This document shows positions 42,892 to 52,133 of a stretch of 55,214 nt of DNA, piece after piece (position 1 is the stretch's first letter; each line of letters opens with the position of its first letter). The DNA is taken from positions 1 to 55,214 of the forward strand of contig PLXO01000149.1 of NCBI GenBank assembly GCA_003151425.1, given 5' to 3'. Origin of the DNA: Acetobacteraceae bacterium (GTDB lineage Bacteria > Pseudomonadota > Alphaproteobacteria > Acetobacterales > Acetobacteraceae). Below the pieces are notes generated by a model. That model did not search any database. It was not told where the DNA came from and saw only the letters and a program-made list of their open reading frames with translations. The position numbers and the translations under genes were made by a program.

Positions 42892-44196
42892 ATGCCGCCC
42901 GTCCCGACCCAGGATGCTGCGCTGGAAGCGGCCACGATGCGCCGCGTCTTCACGCGCACGCTGCCGTTCCTGGTACTGGCCTACCTGATTTGCTACATCG
43001 ACCGCGTAAACGTGGGCTTCGCCGGCCTGCAGATGAATCAGGATGTCGGTCTGAGCAAGACCATCTTTGGTCTGGGCGGCGGCATCTTCTTCATCGGCTA
43101 CTTCCTGCTGGAGGTGCCGAGCAACCTGGCGTTGGAACGCTTCGGTGCCAGCCGCTGGATCGCACGCATCATGGTCTCGTGGGGGATCGTTTCGGGTGCC
43201 ATGGCGTTCACCGCCGGGACCAGTTCGTTCCTCACGCTGCGCTTCCTACTGGGCGCGGCGGAGGCGGGCTTCTTTCCCGGCGTGATCCTGTATCTGACCT
43301 ACTGGTTCCCGGCAGCGCATCGCGCGCGGATCGTCGGCATCTTCATGGTGGCCATCCCGGCCGCCGGCTTCATCGGCTCGCCGTTGTCCGGCGCGATCCT
43401 TGGCCTGGACGGATGGCTCGGCGTGCGCGGCTGGCAATGGGTGTTCATCCTGGAAGCGATCCCCGCCGTACTGATGGGCGTCGCTTCGCTGCTCTGGCTG
43501 ACCGACAAGCCCGAACATGCGAAGTGGCTGCCGCCCGAGCAGCGAGCCTGGCTGGCGGCGCAGTTGGCCGCGGAGCGCACGCGTGCGTCGCGCGTGCCGC
43601 ACATGTCGGTGTGGAAGGTGATGCGCGACAAGCACGTGCTGATCATGGCGCTGGTCTATTCCGGCGCCGCCGGCGCCAGCTCCGGCCTGGCGATCTGGCA
43701 GCCGCAAATCATCAAGTCGTTCGGGCTGACCAATTTCGAAACCGGACTGGTCAACGCGGTGCCGTACGCGGTCGCGGCGGTGCTGATGGTGCTGTGGGGG
43801 CGGCAGTCCGACCGCACGGGGGAACGGGTGTGGCACAACGCGGTGCCGATCAGTGCGATCGTGGTCGGCCTGCTGGCCACGTTCTTCGTCTCGGAGCTGT
43901 GGCCGATGGTCGCACTGCTGACGCTGGTGCTGGTGGGCACCTATGCCTGCAAGGGGCCGTTCTGGGCGCTGACCACGGAGTTCCTCGCCGCCCCGGTGGC
44001 CGCTGCAGGCATCGCGCAAATCAACGCGCTGGGCAATCTGTCCGGCTTTGTCGCCAACTACCTGATCGGGGCGATCAAGGACGCGACCGGCAGCTATCCG
44101 CTGTCGCTGATGCCGATCATGGCGCTGTCGGCGATCGGCGTGGTGGCGGTGGTGTGGATCGGCCATGGCCGGCACCGGGTCGTGGCGGCGGAATGA
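42892..44196 (+). CDS. MFS transporter, anion:cation symporter (ACS) type
   Basis: A 434-residue 12-helix transporter. ICYIDRVNVGFAGLQMNQDV in helix 1 and FFIGYFLLEVPSNLALERFG followed by GASRWIARIM are diagnostic of the ACS family, which brings in organic anions such as tartrate, glucarate, phthalate or 4-hydroxyphenylacetate. GGAGG lies seven bases before ATG 42892, well inside a longer open frame. The downstream beta-hydroxyacid dehydrogenase suggests uptake of a hydroxy- or sugar-acid. Confidence 0.9.
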   Translation: MPPVPTQDAALEAATMRRVFTRTLPFLVLAYLICYIDRVNVGFAGLQMNQDVGLSKTIFGLGGGIFFIGYFLLEVPSNLALERFGASRWIARIMVSWGIVSGAMAFTAGTSSFLTLRFLLGAAEAGFFPGVILYLTYWFPAAHRARIVGIFMVAIPAAGFIGSPLSGAILGLDGWLGVRGWQWVFILEAIPAVLMGVASLLWLTDKPEHAKWLPPEQRAWLAAQLAAERTRASRVPHMSVWKVMRDKHVLIMALVYSGAAGASSGLAIWQPQIIKSFGLTNFETGLVNAVPYAVAAVLMVLWGRQSDRTGERVWHNAVPISAIVVGLLATFFVSELWPMVALLTLVLVGTYACKGPFWALTTEFLAAPVAAAGIAQINALGNLSGFVANYLIGAIKDATGSYPLSLMPIMALSAIGVVAVVWIGHGRHRVVAAE

Positions 44197-44296
44197 AAAC
44201 GTGCGACCCACAGGGCTGACGGTATGTGCGCGGGGTTGCTCAGGGGATCCAGTTTGCAACCGTGTGCGAAACTAACGCGGATGGAGGGAGTTTGGG

Positions 44297-45232
44297 ATGC
44301 GAATCGGATTCATTGGCCTGGGCATGATGGGCCGCGGCATGGCCGCCAACCTGCAGAAGGGTGGTCATGATCTGGTGGTGCATGACCTGACGCGCCAGGC
44401 GGCCTCGCAGCATCTGCAGAATGGGGCGACATGGGCGGAGAGCCCGCGGGCGGTGGCAGAGGCGTGTGATGCCGTCTTTACGTCATTGCCGACGCCGGCC
44501 GACGTGGAGGCGGTGGGGCTGGGCGAGGACGGGCTGGCGGCGGGCTTCCGCAAGGGCGCGGCCTGGTTCGATCTGTCCACCAACGCGGTTGACGTGGTGC
44601 GACGGCTGCACGCGACGCTGGCGGAACAGGGCGTCGATTTCCTGGATGCGCCGGTCAGTGGCGGGCCGCATGGCGCGAGCAGCGGCCGGCTGGCGATCTG
44701 GGTCGGCGGCGACAAGGCGGTGTTCGACAAATACCGGGCGGCACTGGGCGCGATGGGGGATCAGGCGGCGTATATCGGACCGATCGGAGCCGGAACGATC
44801 GCCAAGCTGACGCACAACTGCGCCGGGGCGGCGATCAACACCGTGCTGGCCGAGGTGTTCACCATGGGCGTGAAAGCTGGCGTCGAGCCGCTGGCGCTGT
44901 GGGAGGCGATCCGCCAGGGCGCTACCGGCCGGCAGCGCACCTTCGACCGGCTGGGCGGGCAGTTCCTGCAAGGCCGCTACGAACCGCCCGACTTCGCGCT
45001 GCGTCTGCTGCACAAGGACGTATCGCTGGCCCTGCAACTCGGCCGCGAGGTCAGCGTGCCGATGCGCTTGTGTAACATGGCACTGCAGGAGATGACCGAG
45101 GCGATGAACCGAGGTTGGGCCGCGCGCGATAGCCGCTCGTTCATGTTGTTGCAGCAGGAGCGTGCGGGCATCGCGCCGCTGGCGGTGCCGGCGGAGCAGA
45201 TCCGGGCGGTGATCGATCGCGACAAGGGTTAG
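44297..45232 (+). CDS. NAD(P)-dependent beta-hydroxyacid dehydrogenase
   Basis: A 311-residue member of the 3-hydroxyisobutyrate/tartronate semialdehyde reductase family. The Rossmann motif is MRIGFIGLGMMGRGMAANL, the substrate-binding motif is DAPVSGGPHGASSGRLAIWV, and the catalytic Lys is in IAKLTHNCAGAAINTVLAE. It interconverts a beta-hydroxyacid and its semialdehyde. GGAGGGAGTTTGGG precedes ATG 44297. The neighbouring ACS transporter and dicarboxylate transporter fit a role in organic acid breakdown. Confidence 0.9.
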   Translation: MRIGFIGLGMMGRGMAANLQKGGHDLVVHDLTRQAASQHLQNGATWAESPRAVAEACDAVFTSLPTPADVEAVGLGEDGLAAGFRKGAAWFDLSTNAVDVVRRLHATLAEQGVDFLDAPVSGGPHGASSGRLAIWVGGDKAVFDKYRAALGAMGDQAAYIGPIGAGTIAKLTHNCAGAAINTVLAEVFTMGVKAGVEPLALWEAIRQGATGRQRTFDRLGGQFLQGRYEPPDFALRLLHKDVSLALQLGREVSVPMRLCNMALQEMTEAMNRGWAARDSRSFMLLQQERAGIAPLAVPAEQIRAVIDRDKG

Positions 45233-45249
45233 CGCGGCGGCCTGCGCCG

Positions 45250-45438
45250 ATGGCAACCGCGCCGCGCACCGCACGGCGCCCCTCCGGCGCGACCGTCGTC
45301 CTGCTGGTGCTCGCTGTCCTGCTGTACGTGTTCACGGTGTCGAACGCCGCCGAGACACCGTATCTGGAGTCGATCGACAAAGATGTCGCGGTGGGGGTCC
45401 AAGGAGCAAGGCCCCCTTCTTGGATCATTCAGACATAG
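45250..45438 (+). CDS. Possible small membrane protein
   Basis: A 62-residue frame with a basic N-terminus and one strong hydrophobic segment (GATVVLLVLAVLLYVFTVSN). The C-terminal 20 residues (VGVQGARPPSW) come from a repeat-like intergenic sequence that also overlaps the end of the convergent transporter gene. There is no clear ribosome binding site. It could be real or chance. Confidence 0.3.
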   Translation: MATAPRTARRPSGATVVLLVLAVLLYVFTVSNAAETPYLESIDKDVAVGVQGARPPSWIIQT

Positions 45439-46946
45439 CCGAGCCAGCGCCAATAGGTGGCGCCGAACAACAGGGTCAGCCCGTACGCCAGCACGGTGAG
45501 CACCAGGCCGGTGCGGATGAAGTCGCGCGCGGCGAAGGTCTCCGTGCCGTAGGCGACCATGCCCTGCGGGGAGTTCACCGGCAGAATGAATCCGAAGCTG
45601 ATCACAAATTGCAGCAACATCGTCATGCCGATCACGCTGATGCCGGGTGTGTGCACTTTCTGCAGCACTGCGATGACGATCGGGATCATTGCGGAGGCGA
45701 GCGCGGTGGCACTCGCGAACCCAAGATGGATGATGATCAGGAACAACGCCAGCACAGCCAGGATCGCCAGGCCGCCGAACTGGTCTAGTCCGAACACAGC
45801 GACAATCAGGTTGGCGACCCAGGTGGCCGCCTTCGTCTGCAGCAACACGGTACCCAGGCTGATGCCGACGCCGAACAGCACGATGGTGCCCCAGGGAAAG
45901 CGCGCTTGCGCCTGCTTCCACTCCATCACGCCAATGCCGGGCAGGAACAGCAGTGCCACCGCGACGGTCGTGGTGGTGGCACTGTCGAAAGGATGCAGGA
46001 TCGACTCGGTCGCCCAGAAGCACAGCAGGATCAGCGAGATCGCCAGCAGCCGCTTTTCCGCCCCGATCATCGGCCCGAGATCGGCCAACGCCTTGCGGAT
46101 CGCTGCCGCGCCGCCCGGCACGGTGTCGGTCTCCGGCTTCAGCATCGTGGTCATGACCACATACAGGCCGATCGACAGCACGATGGAAAACGGTGCCGCC
46201 GCGACCAGCCAGGCGAGCCAGCTTATATCCTGGCCGAGAATCTTCTGGATGTAGCCGATCGCCACCATGTTCTGCGCCGCGGCGGTCTTCACCCCGACAT
46301 TCCAGACGCCGATCCCCTGCGCCGTGGTGATCATCAGCAGAGCGGCGAATCGGCTGCGTCGATCGACGCCGAACGCCGCGATGATGCCTAGCATGATTGG
46401 CACCATGGCGGCGGCCCGCGCGGTGGCGCTGGGGACCAGGAAGCTCAGCACGATCGTCACCAGGATGTTGCCGATCACAACGCGCCCGGAGCGCGCGCCG
46501 ACCAGCGACAGAATGCGCAGGGCTATCCGTCGGTCGAGGCCGGTGATGGTCATCGCGGTTGCCAGGAATAGTGCCGCGGCGACCAGGATCAGTGCGGTGT
46601 TGCTAAACCCGCCCACCGCCAGGGCGAGGCCCTGCACGGTGCCCAGCAGCACCTGCGGCTTGGCGGGATCCGCTGGCGAGATGGCGAGCAGGACTGCCAT
46701 CAGCGCGCTGATCACTATTGCGCTGACCGCGTAGTCCAGCGCCTCGCTTACCCAGACGACAATGGCGAAGGCGAACACCCCCAGCATCCGCTGCCCTGCC
46801 ACCGGCAGACCGGCCTGGGGCGGCAGGCTGACTATGGCGACCAGGACCGCGATCGCCAGTCCGAGCGACCAGAGTTTTCCGGTCTGGAGCTTTCCTGGTA
46901 CGTACGCGGGCTTGGGAGCGATGCTGGTGACCGACATGGCGCGCAC
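45429..46946 (-). CDS. DASS-family dicarboxylate/anion symporter
   Basis: A ~505-residue divalent anion:sodium symporter-like protein (SLC13/CitT/YbhI type) with 11-12 hydrophobic segments. Conserved segments include LSFLVPSATARAAAMVPIML, close to the family's 'SNTATA' substrate and Na site, and a second half with FGFILPVNSPQGMVAYGTE. Likely substrates are C4-dicarboxylates, citrate or 2-oxoglutarate. ATG 46946 and ATG 46937 are possible starts. It is convergent with the dehydrogenase gene. Confidence 0.88.
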   Translation of the reverse strand: MRAMSVTSIAPKPAYVPGKLQTGKLWSLGLAIAVLVAIVSLPPQAGLPVAGQRMLGVFAFAIVVWVSEALDYAVSAIVISALMAVLLAISPADPAKPQVLLGTVQGLALAVGGFSNTALILVAAALFLATAMTITGLDRRIALRILSLVGARSGRVVIGNILVTIVLSFLVPSATARAAAMVPIMLGIIAAFGVDRRSRFAALLMITTAQGIGVWNVGVKTAAAQNMVAIGYIQKILGQDISWLAWLVAAAPFSIVLSIGLYVVMTTMLKPETDTVPGGAAAIRKALADLGPMIGAEKRLLAISLILLCFWATESILHPFDSATTTTVAVALLFLPGIGVMEWKQAQARFPWGTIVLFGVGISLGTVLLQTKAATWVANLIVAVFGLDQFGGLAILAVLALFLIIIHLGFASATALASAMIPIVIAVLQKVHTPGISVIGMTMLLQFVISFGFILPVNSPQGMVAYGTETFAARDFIRTGLVLTVLAYGLTLLFGATYWRWLGYV

Positions 46947-47274
46947 CTTCCGGAATGCGGCGTTTCACCAGTCAGGTGCATGAAATGCTGGATAGACGCG
47001 TTGACATAAGTCAACCCGGTGGCGGATCGCGACTGTCCGGCAATCGACGGTTAATCGTTCTCGGCTGGACTGACACGCAGGCGCAGCATTAAGGTTGCGG
47101 CATGAGCGCGCTTCCGTCCAGCACGTTGAAGTTGACCGACAGGTTGAAACTGGCCGACAGGTTGAAACTGGCGCCGCGTCTGCGAAACTGGCGTCGCGTC
47201 CGGAGGCGGCGGGCTTTGCCGCGCGACGGATGGTCGGTGCGGCAGGGGTTCTTTGTTGATGCCGGAGTTTTGAT
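46947..47274. other. Divergent intergenic region with 18-bp tandem repeats
   Basis: The region between the transporter and the amidohydrolase starts should hold both promoters. It contains the short tandem repeat at 47125-47178. No gene recognised. Confidence 0.5.
47125..47178. repeat. 18-bp tandem repeat, about three copies
   Basis: GTTGAAGTTGACCGACAG, GTTGAAACTGGCCGACAG and GTTGAAACTGGCGCCGCG run head to tail. It is similar in size and style to the coding 15-bp repeats of the PBP gene but is outside any recognised gene. Confidence 0.8.
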
Positions 47275-48375
47275 ATGATGATCATCGACTGCCATGCGCA
47301 TGTCTTCCAACACTGGGCGGACGCCTGCGGGCATCCATCCAGCGAGATCCATCGCCGCTACATTCAGAAGGTGCAGACGCGCACTGCCGCCCGCGTATTC
47401 CGCGCGCGTGATGGCAAGGTGGTCTCCGGTGCGCTGCTGTTCGAGCCGGGGCACAACGGCTGGTCGGGCCTGACGGACGTGGACTTCCGCGCGGGCAATT
47501 ACGGGCGTTTGGATTTTACCATCGATGGCGAGGACTACCACTCCCAGTACATGCCGGTCGGCATGCAGCAGATCGTTGCCCCCCCGGAGCTGATGCTGGC
47601 GCAGATGCTGTACGCCGGCGTCGATCATTGCGTGCTGCAGGCGGGCGGCGGCTACGGCGCGATGAACGACTACAACGCGTTTGCGCAGAGCCAGTACCCC
47701 GGGAAGTTCACCGGGCTGCTGAACGTGAATGAACCGCGCGCCTACACCGATGCGGCGCTGCGCGAATTCGATCGGGCAGTTGGGTTGCTGGGCCTCAAGG
47801 GCGTGTATTTCGCACTCGAACCGTACTCCCGTTATGATTTCGACATCTCGTTCGACGATCCGCGCATGGATGCGTTCTGGTTGAAGGCCGACGCGTCCGG
47901 GCTGCCGGTGTTCTTTGAGATTTCGCAAATCCCCGACTACGATCGCGCCAGTGCCATCGCCAATGTGCTCAAGCTGAAGGGGCTGATGGACCGTTGGCGC
48001 AACGTCCGTTGGGTGCTGGTGATGGGGCCGCCGGTCGGGTTCTTCGCGCCTGCCGGGCAGTGGGATTTTCCGCCCGAGGTGCTGGAGGCCTACCGCCATC
48101 CGAACCTGCTGATCGAGATCATGTTCCCGATCACCTGGGGCGGCGTCTGGGAGTATCCCTATCCGGAGGCGCAGTCGCTGATTAAGCAGATGCACGACCT
48201 GTTCGGTGCCGGCAAGCTGGTCTGGGGGTCGGATATGCCGAATGTCGAGCGCTTTTGCACCTATACGCAATGCGTCGATTACGTACGCCGGCACTGCGGC
48301 TTTCTGACTGCAACGGAGAAGGACGCGATCCTCGGCGGCACCATGCTGGAGTTGCTGGGGATCCGAGCCGCGTAG
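47275..48375 (+). CDS. Amidohydrolase family protein (ACMSD-like)
   Basis: A 366-residue TIM-barrel metal hydrolase/decarboxylase of the amidohydrolase-2 type. The N-terminal HxH is DCHAHVFQHW (residues ~5-14) and the C-terminal catalytic Asp is in KLVWGSDMPNVERFCTY. Such enzymes decarboxylate or hydrolyse aromatic and related acids. The start is ATG-ATG at 47275, after CCGGAG. A Rieske oxygenase and a D-hydroxyacid dehydrogenase follow on the same strand, suggesting a shared catabolic pathway. Confidence 0.87.
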   Translation: MMIIDCHAHVFQHWADACGHPSSEIHRRYIQKVQTRTAARVFRARDGKVVSGALLFEPGHNGWSGLTDVDFRAGNYGRLDFTIDGEDYHSQYMPVGMQQIVAPPELMLAQMLYAGVDHCVLQAGGGYGAMNDYNAFAQSQYPGKFTGLLNVNEPRAYTDAALREFDRAVGLLGLKGVYFALEPYSRYDFDISFDDPRMDAFWLKADASGLPVFFEISQIPDYDRASAIANVLKLKGLMDRWRNVRWVLVMGPPVGFFAPAGQWDFPPEVLEAYRHPNLLIEIMFPITWGGVWEYPYPEAQSLIKQMHDLFGAGKLVWGSDMPNVERFCTYTQCVDYVRRHCGFLTATEKDAILGGTMLELLGIRAA

Positions 48376-48542
48376 GGGTGCTCGATCGACGGCAAACACG
48401 GCGGTGGCGGGGCTTGTCCCTGCCATAACGGTGTAGCAACGTCATCGCGTCGTGCTGAGAATTGCTGCCACGCGACCCGTTCCACTCGCAGGTTCGAGAA
48501 ATTCGGCCTAGTCTTATCGGCTGATCATGGACAGGAACCCCC

Positions 48543-49691
48543 ATGCAGGCGCCAACGGATATCTTCGACCCGACGCACTACGCGGCCACCCGCCGCCCCT
48601 TGCTCGAAGCTGAAACACTGCCACCCTGGTGCTACACCTCGGAGACGTTCTACCGCCGGGAGGTCGAAAGGATCTTCCGCAAGGTGTGGAACTTCGTCGG
48701 CCATGTCTCGCAGGTGGGCGAGCCGGGCGACTACTTCGCGCTGACCTTCGCCTGCGTTCCCGTCATCATCCTGCGCGATTTGGCCGGCACTCTGCGCGCC
48801 TTCGCCAACACCTGCCGCCATCGTGGGTCGGCGCTGCTTGAGGGCAGCGGCAACTGCCGGGCAATCGTCTGCCCCTATCACAGTTGGACCTACGCCCTCG
48901 ATGGCGCGCTGCGTGCCGCGCCGGAGATGAAGGAAACCATCGGCTTCGACACCGCGGACGTCGGCCTGATCCCGCTGCGCCTCGACACCTGGGGCGGGTT
49001 TCTCTTTCTGTGTTTCGACGCCGAGGCACCAGGGCTGTCGCATTATCTCGGCGACCTGCCCGACCGCGTCGCCGCGTACGGGCTGGAGGACATGGTGTGC
49101 GCCCGCCGCAAGGAATTCATGATCGAGTGCAACTGGAAGCTGTTCGTCGAGAACGCGAAAGAGTCGTACCACATCGCGACCGTGCATCGGAACACCATCA
49201 ACAAGTACGCCTCGGCGCGCAGCTCCGGCTACTGGGCCGAGGAGACCTTGGGCGAATACGTCTGCACCTTCGCGCAGCATGAAGGCAGCATGGCACTGCT
49301 GCAGAACGATCCGGGTTTCCCCGCCAACGAACGCCTGGCGGGCCTGCGCGAGGCCGGCGGAACGCGCGCGCCGCTGATTTATCCCAGCACTTACCTGGCG
49401 TGCACCATCGACTGTGCCTGGTATCTGGAGCTCCACCCGCTCGGTCCGAAACGGACGCGGCTGATCCACGGCGCGCTGTTCCCGAAGGATCGCATCGCGC
49501 GCGACGATTTCGAGGCCAAGGCGACCAACTACTACAAGCGGTGGGACATCACGATCGAGGAGGACATCGTCGCCTCGGATCGCCAGCAGCTTGGCATGGC
49601 GGGTCCATTCGTTCGGCCCGGACGCTTCTCCCACCGCGAACCATTGGTTCATCAGATCGACAACTGGGTGCTGGACAAGGTGTTGGTGTAA
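48543..49691 (+). CDS. Rieske [2Fe-2S] aromatic ring-hydroxylating oxygenase, alpha subunit
   Basis: A 382-residue oxygenase. Cluster ligands are C91 and H93 in NTCRHRGSALLEG and C110 and H113 in VCPYHSWTYALDG. The mononuclear iron site is in NAKESYHIATVHRNT. The dehydrogenase that follows starts one base after the stop codon, and the amidohydrolase precedes, so it is probably part of an aromatic or cyclic acid pathway. It is distinct from the Rieske protein at 12541. Confidence 0.92.
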   Translation: MQAPTDIFDPTHYAATRRPLLEAETLPPWCYTSETFYRREVERIFRKVWNFVGHVSQVGEPGDYFALTFACVPVIILRDLAGTLRAFANTCRHRGSALLEGSGNCRAIVCPYHSWTYALDGALRAAPEMKETIGFDTADVGLIPLRLDTWGGFLFLCFDAEAPGLSHYLGDLPDRVAAYGLEDMVCARRKEFMIECNWKLFVENAKESYHIATVHRNTINKYASARSSGYWAEETLGEYVCTFAQHEGSMALLQNDPGFPANERLAGLREAGGTRAPLIYPSTYLACTIDCAWYLELHPLGPKRTRLIHGALFPKDRIARDDFEAKATNYYKRWDITIEEDIVASDRQQLGMAGPFVRPGRFSHREPLVHQIDNWVLDKVLV

Positions 49692-49692
49692 A

Positions 49693-50697
49693 ATGAGCCG
49701 GCAGCCGGTGCACGTGCATTTCGAGACACGGGCGAACAAGCACGCGGTCTTCCGCATGACCGAGCCGCCGATCGTCGCGGCCAGAACGCGCAGCGGTGCT
49801 GCTGTCTCGATCAGTTTGGGTGACGATCCGGGCGAGCTGTCCTGGCTGTCGCGCGCAACCGGCTTGGTGACCTCGAACGACATTCTGCGCGAGCCTGGGT
49901 TTCCGCTGGCCGATCTCGCGAACCGCGCGCCGGGCCTGCGCTGGATTCATATCATCGGCGCCGGCATCGAACCGCTGCTGCCGCTCGACTGGCTGCCGGA
50001 TGGTTTGGTGCTGACCAACAACAGTGGCGTGCATGTCGAGAAGGCGCGTGAATCGGCGTGTATGGCGCTGCTGATGCTGCATGGCGGCCTGCCGGCATTG
50101 ATGACCCAGCAGCGACAGCATCTGTGGCGGCCGATCTTTACGCCGCGCATCGCCGGCCGTCGCCTGCTGGTCGTCGGAGTGGGCGATATGGGCGGTGCCG
50201 TTGCCGCGGCGGGCCGCGCACTCGGACTCCGGGTTGCCGGCGTGCGCCGCGGCGGCGCGCCGCACCCGGAGGTCGAGCACATGGCGACCCCTGATGCGCT
50301 GGACGTGCTGCTGCCGCAGGCCGATCTTGTTGCGCTGGCGGTGCCGCTGACGCCGGACTCGCGAGGCCTGCTCGACCGCCGCCGTCTCGCGCTGATGAAA
50401 CCAGGCGCTGGGCTCTATAACGTCGGCCGCGCGGGTCTGATCGATCATGTCGCGTTGGCGGAATGTCTGGCGTCCGGCGCGATCGGCGGTGCGATCCTGG
50501 ATGTCTTTGACCCGGAGCCGCTGCCGGCCGACTCGCCGTTGTGGGATGTCGACAACCTGATGGTGATGCCGCACGTCACGTCCGACGATCTGGATGCTTA
50601 CCTTCAGGCGACGTTCGATCTGGTGTTCGCCAACGCGCTGCGCTTGGCCGCTGGCGAGCCGTTGCTGAACTGTGTCGAACCTGGACGGGGGTACTGA
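49693..50697 (+). CDS. D-2-hydroxyacid dehydrogenase (NAD-dependent)
   Basis: A 334-residue enzyme of the D-isomer-specific 2-hydroxyacid dehydrogenase family. The nucleotide-binding motif is LLVVGVGDMGGAVAAAGRAL, catalytic Arg is in NVGRAGLID, Glu in DVFDPEPLP and His in MPHVTSDD. It oxidises or reduces D-2-hydroxyacids (glyoxylate/hydroxypyruvate type). It begins one base after the Rieske gene stop, so the two are in one operon. Confidence 0.9.
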   Translation: MSRQPVHVHFETRANKHAVFRMTEPPIVAARTRSGAAVSISLGDDPGELSWLSRATGLVTSNDILREPGFPLADLANRAPGLRWIHIIGAGIEPLLPLDWLPDGLVLTNNSGVHVEKARESACMALLMLHGGLPALMTQQRQHLWRPIFTPRIAGRRLLVVGVGDMGGAVAAAGRALGLRVAGVRRGGAPHPEVEHMATPDALDVLLPQADLVALAVPLTPDSRGLLDRRRLALMKPGAGLYNVGRAGLIDHVALAECLASGAIGGAILDVFDPEPLPADSPLWDVDNLMVMPHVTSDDLDAYLQATFDLVFANALRLAAGEPLLNCVEPGRGY

Positions 50698-50788
50698 GGG
50701 GGCTTGTTCGGGGTTGGGGGATGGCGACGGCGGCGGTAGGACCGGTCGGGTGAGTGACCGGCCGGAGGAGGCTGGGACCGCACGATTC

Positions 50789-50842
50789 GTATACCTCTCC
50801 CGTCTTCGCGGCCCAAGCCCGCGAAGAACGGGAGAGGTGTAC
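50789..50842. repeat. Hairpin repeat (ACACCTCTCCCG family)
   Basis: The arms GTATACCTCTCCCGTCTTCG and GCGAAGAACGGGAGAGGTGT pair almost completely. It lies between convergent genes and probably acts as terminator. A partial copy is at 41537-41580. Confidence 0.88.
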
Positions 50843-50853
50843 ATCAATCCGCG

Positions 50854-51825
50854 CTACCCGAAGATCTTCCCCAGCAGCCTAATCGAGCCCAGAACCTTCT
50901 CCTGCTCCAGCCCGGGCCAGTGGCAGCGCATCATGAAGTGATCGACACCAAGCGCCTCGCGATAGCGCGCGACTTCCTCCTTCACGAAGGTCGCGTCGCC
51001 GATGATGAACCGGTCGCGCGCGTATTCCTCGAACGGCGGCTTCTCCCGCGCGTCCATGCCCCATGACGCATAGGCATCGTATTTGTATTGCAACGGCCCG
51101 CGGCATTCCTCCAGCGCGGTGCTGTGGTTGGCAGCCACGTAGCACTCGCGGATGATCGGGAACGCGTCCGCGCTGCGACCCGTCTCCGCCAGCGCCGCGC
51201 GATAGGTCCGCATCTGTTCTGCCACCGTCCCGAGCCGCGTCACTGGCACGATCATCCAGGCATCGCCTATTCGCGCGACGCGCTTGATCGCCACGTCCAC
51301 CTGCGCCGCCATCCAAATCGGCACCCCACCCGGGCGCGCTGGTTTCAGGCTGATGCCGGCGTCGGTGACCGTATAGAAGCGGCCCTTGTGGGTGATCCTG
51401 TCCTCGGTCCACAGGCGCCGCATCAGGGCGATGCTTTCCTCCAGCCGCGGCGCACGTTCTTTCAACGGAATGTTGAACGCCGCGAACTCGGTCTCGCGAT
51501 AGCCCAGGCCGACGCCGAGGATGTAGTTGCCGTCGCTCAGCACATCCAGCGTTGCCGACTCCTCGGCCACGTGCACTGGGTTCAGCAACGGCAGTATCAG
51601 GATGTTCGGGCCGACCAGCATGCCCTTGGCCTCGGGCAGCAGGTAGGCCATCGCGGTGTGGATCTGCAGCATCTGCAACGGCGCGGTGAGGAAATGGTGC
51701 GGGAACCACAACGAGGCGAAGCCGCAGTCGCGCGCCAGGCGGACCTGCTGCACCAGCTCCGGGATCCGCGCCACGACGTTGTCCCCCGGCGGGAATTGCG
51801 TATTCAGGAACAGTCCGACTTTCAT
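50854..51825 (-). CDS. LLM-class flavin-dependent oxidoreductase
   Basis: A 323-residue bacterial luciferase-like monooxygenase with a TIM barrel that uses reduced FMN or F420. Family features are MKVGLFLNTQFPPGD, CGFASLWFPHHFLTAPLQML, LDVLSDGNYILGVGLGYRET and EESIALMRRLW. ATG 51825 follows GGGAGGC and is preferred over the longer start at 51861. Substrate unknown; members oxidise alkanesulfonates, amines and cyclic ketones. Confidence 0.9.
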   Translation of the reverse strand: MKVGLFLNTQFPPGDNVVARIPELVQQVRLARDCGFASLWFPHHFLTAPLQMLQIHTAMAYLLPEAKGMLVGPNILILPLLNPVHVAEESATLDVLSDGNYILGVGLGYRETEFAAFNIPLKERAPRLEESIALMRRLWTEDRITHKGRFYTVTDAGISLKPARPGGVPIWMAAQVDVAIKRVARIGDAWMIVPVTRLGTVAEQMRTYRAALAETGRSADAFPIIRECYVAANHSTALEECRGPLQYKYDAYASWGMDAREKPPFEEYARDRFIIGDATFVKEEVARYREALGVDHFMMRCHWPGLEQEKVLGSIRLLGKIFG

Positions 51826-51989
51826 GCTTGCCTCCCGTGGCATTGACCGGAACGCTACCATCGGCGTGCGGTGCTAGCGATCAGGGGGCGGGTCGGTTTG
51901 GTCGGTAGCGCCCGTCCCCGCGGCATGGCCGTCCCCGAGCATCTTGACCCGGGGATCAGTCGCGGTCGTCTCCGCCAGCACCGTGCTGC

Positions 51990-52045
51990 GACGGATGGCC
52001 GGGTCAAGCCCGGCCATGACGAAAGGAAACCCGGCCATGACGAGA
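51990..52045. repeat. GCCGGGTCAAGCCCGGC palindromes
   Basis: ATGGCCGGGTCAAGCCCGGCCAT near 51995-52017 is a perfect palindrome-like hairpin; CCCGGCCATGACGA recurs just after (about 52029). Related copies are at 1-25, 30337 and 52089. Confidence 0.85.
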
Positions 52046-52133
52046 GGGAAACGGTGCCGTCCAAATCGTCCCACGACCTGTCGACCGTGCCGGGCTTGAC
52101 CCGGAGCCGGCGACACGCCACCTGGAGCGCATC

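Noticed and set aside
42789-44219. 476-codon plus frame overlapping the ACS transporter
   Set aside because: Wrong-frame shadow; the 42892 frame has the RBS, membrane helices and ACS signature.
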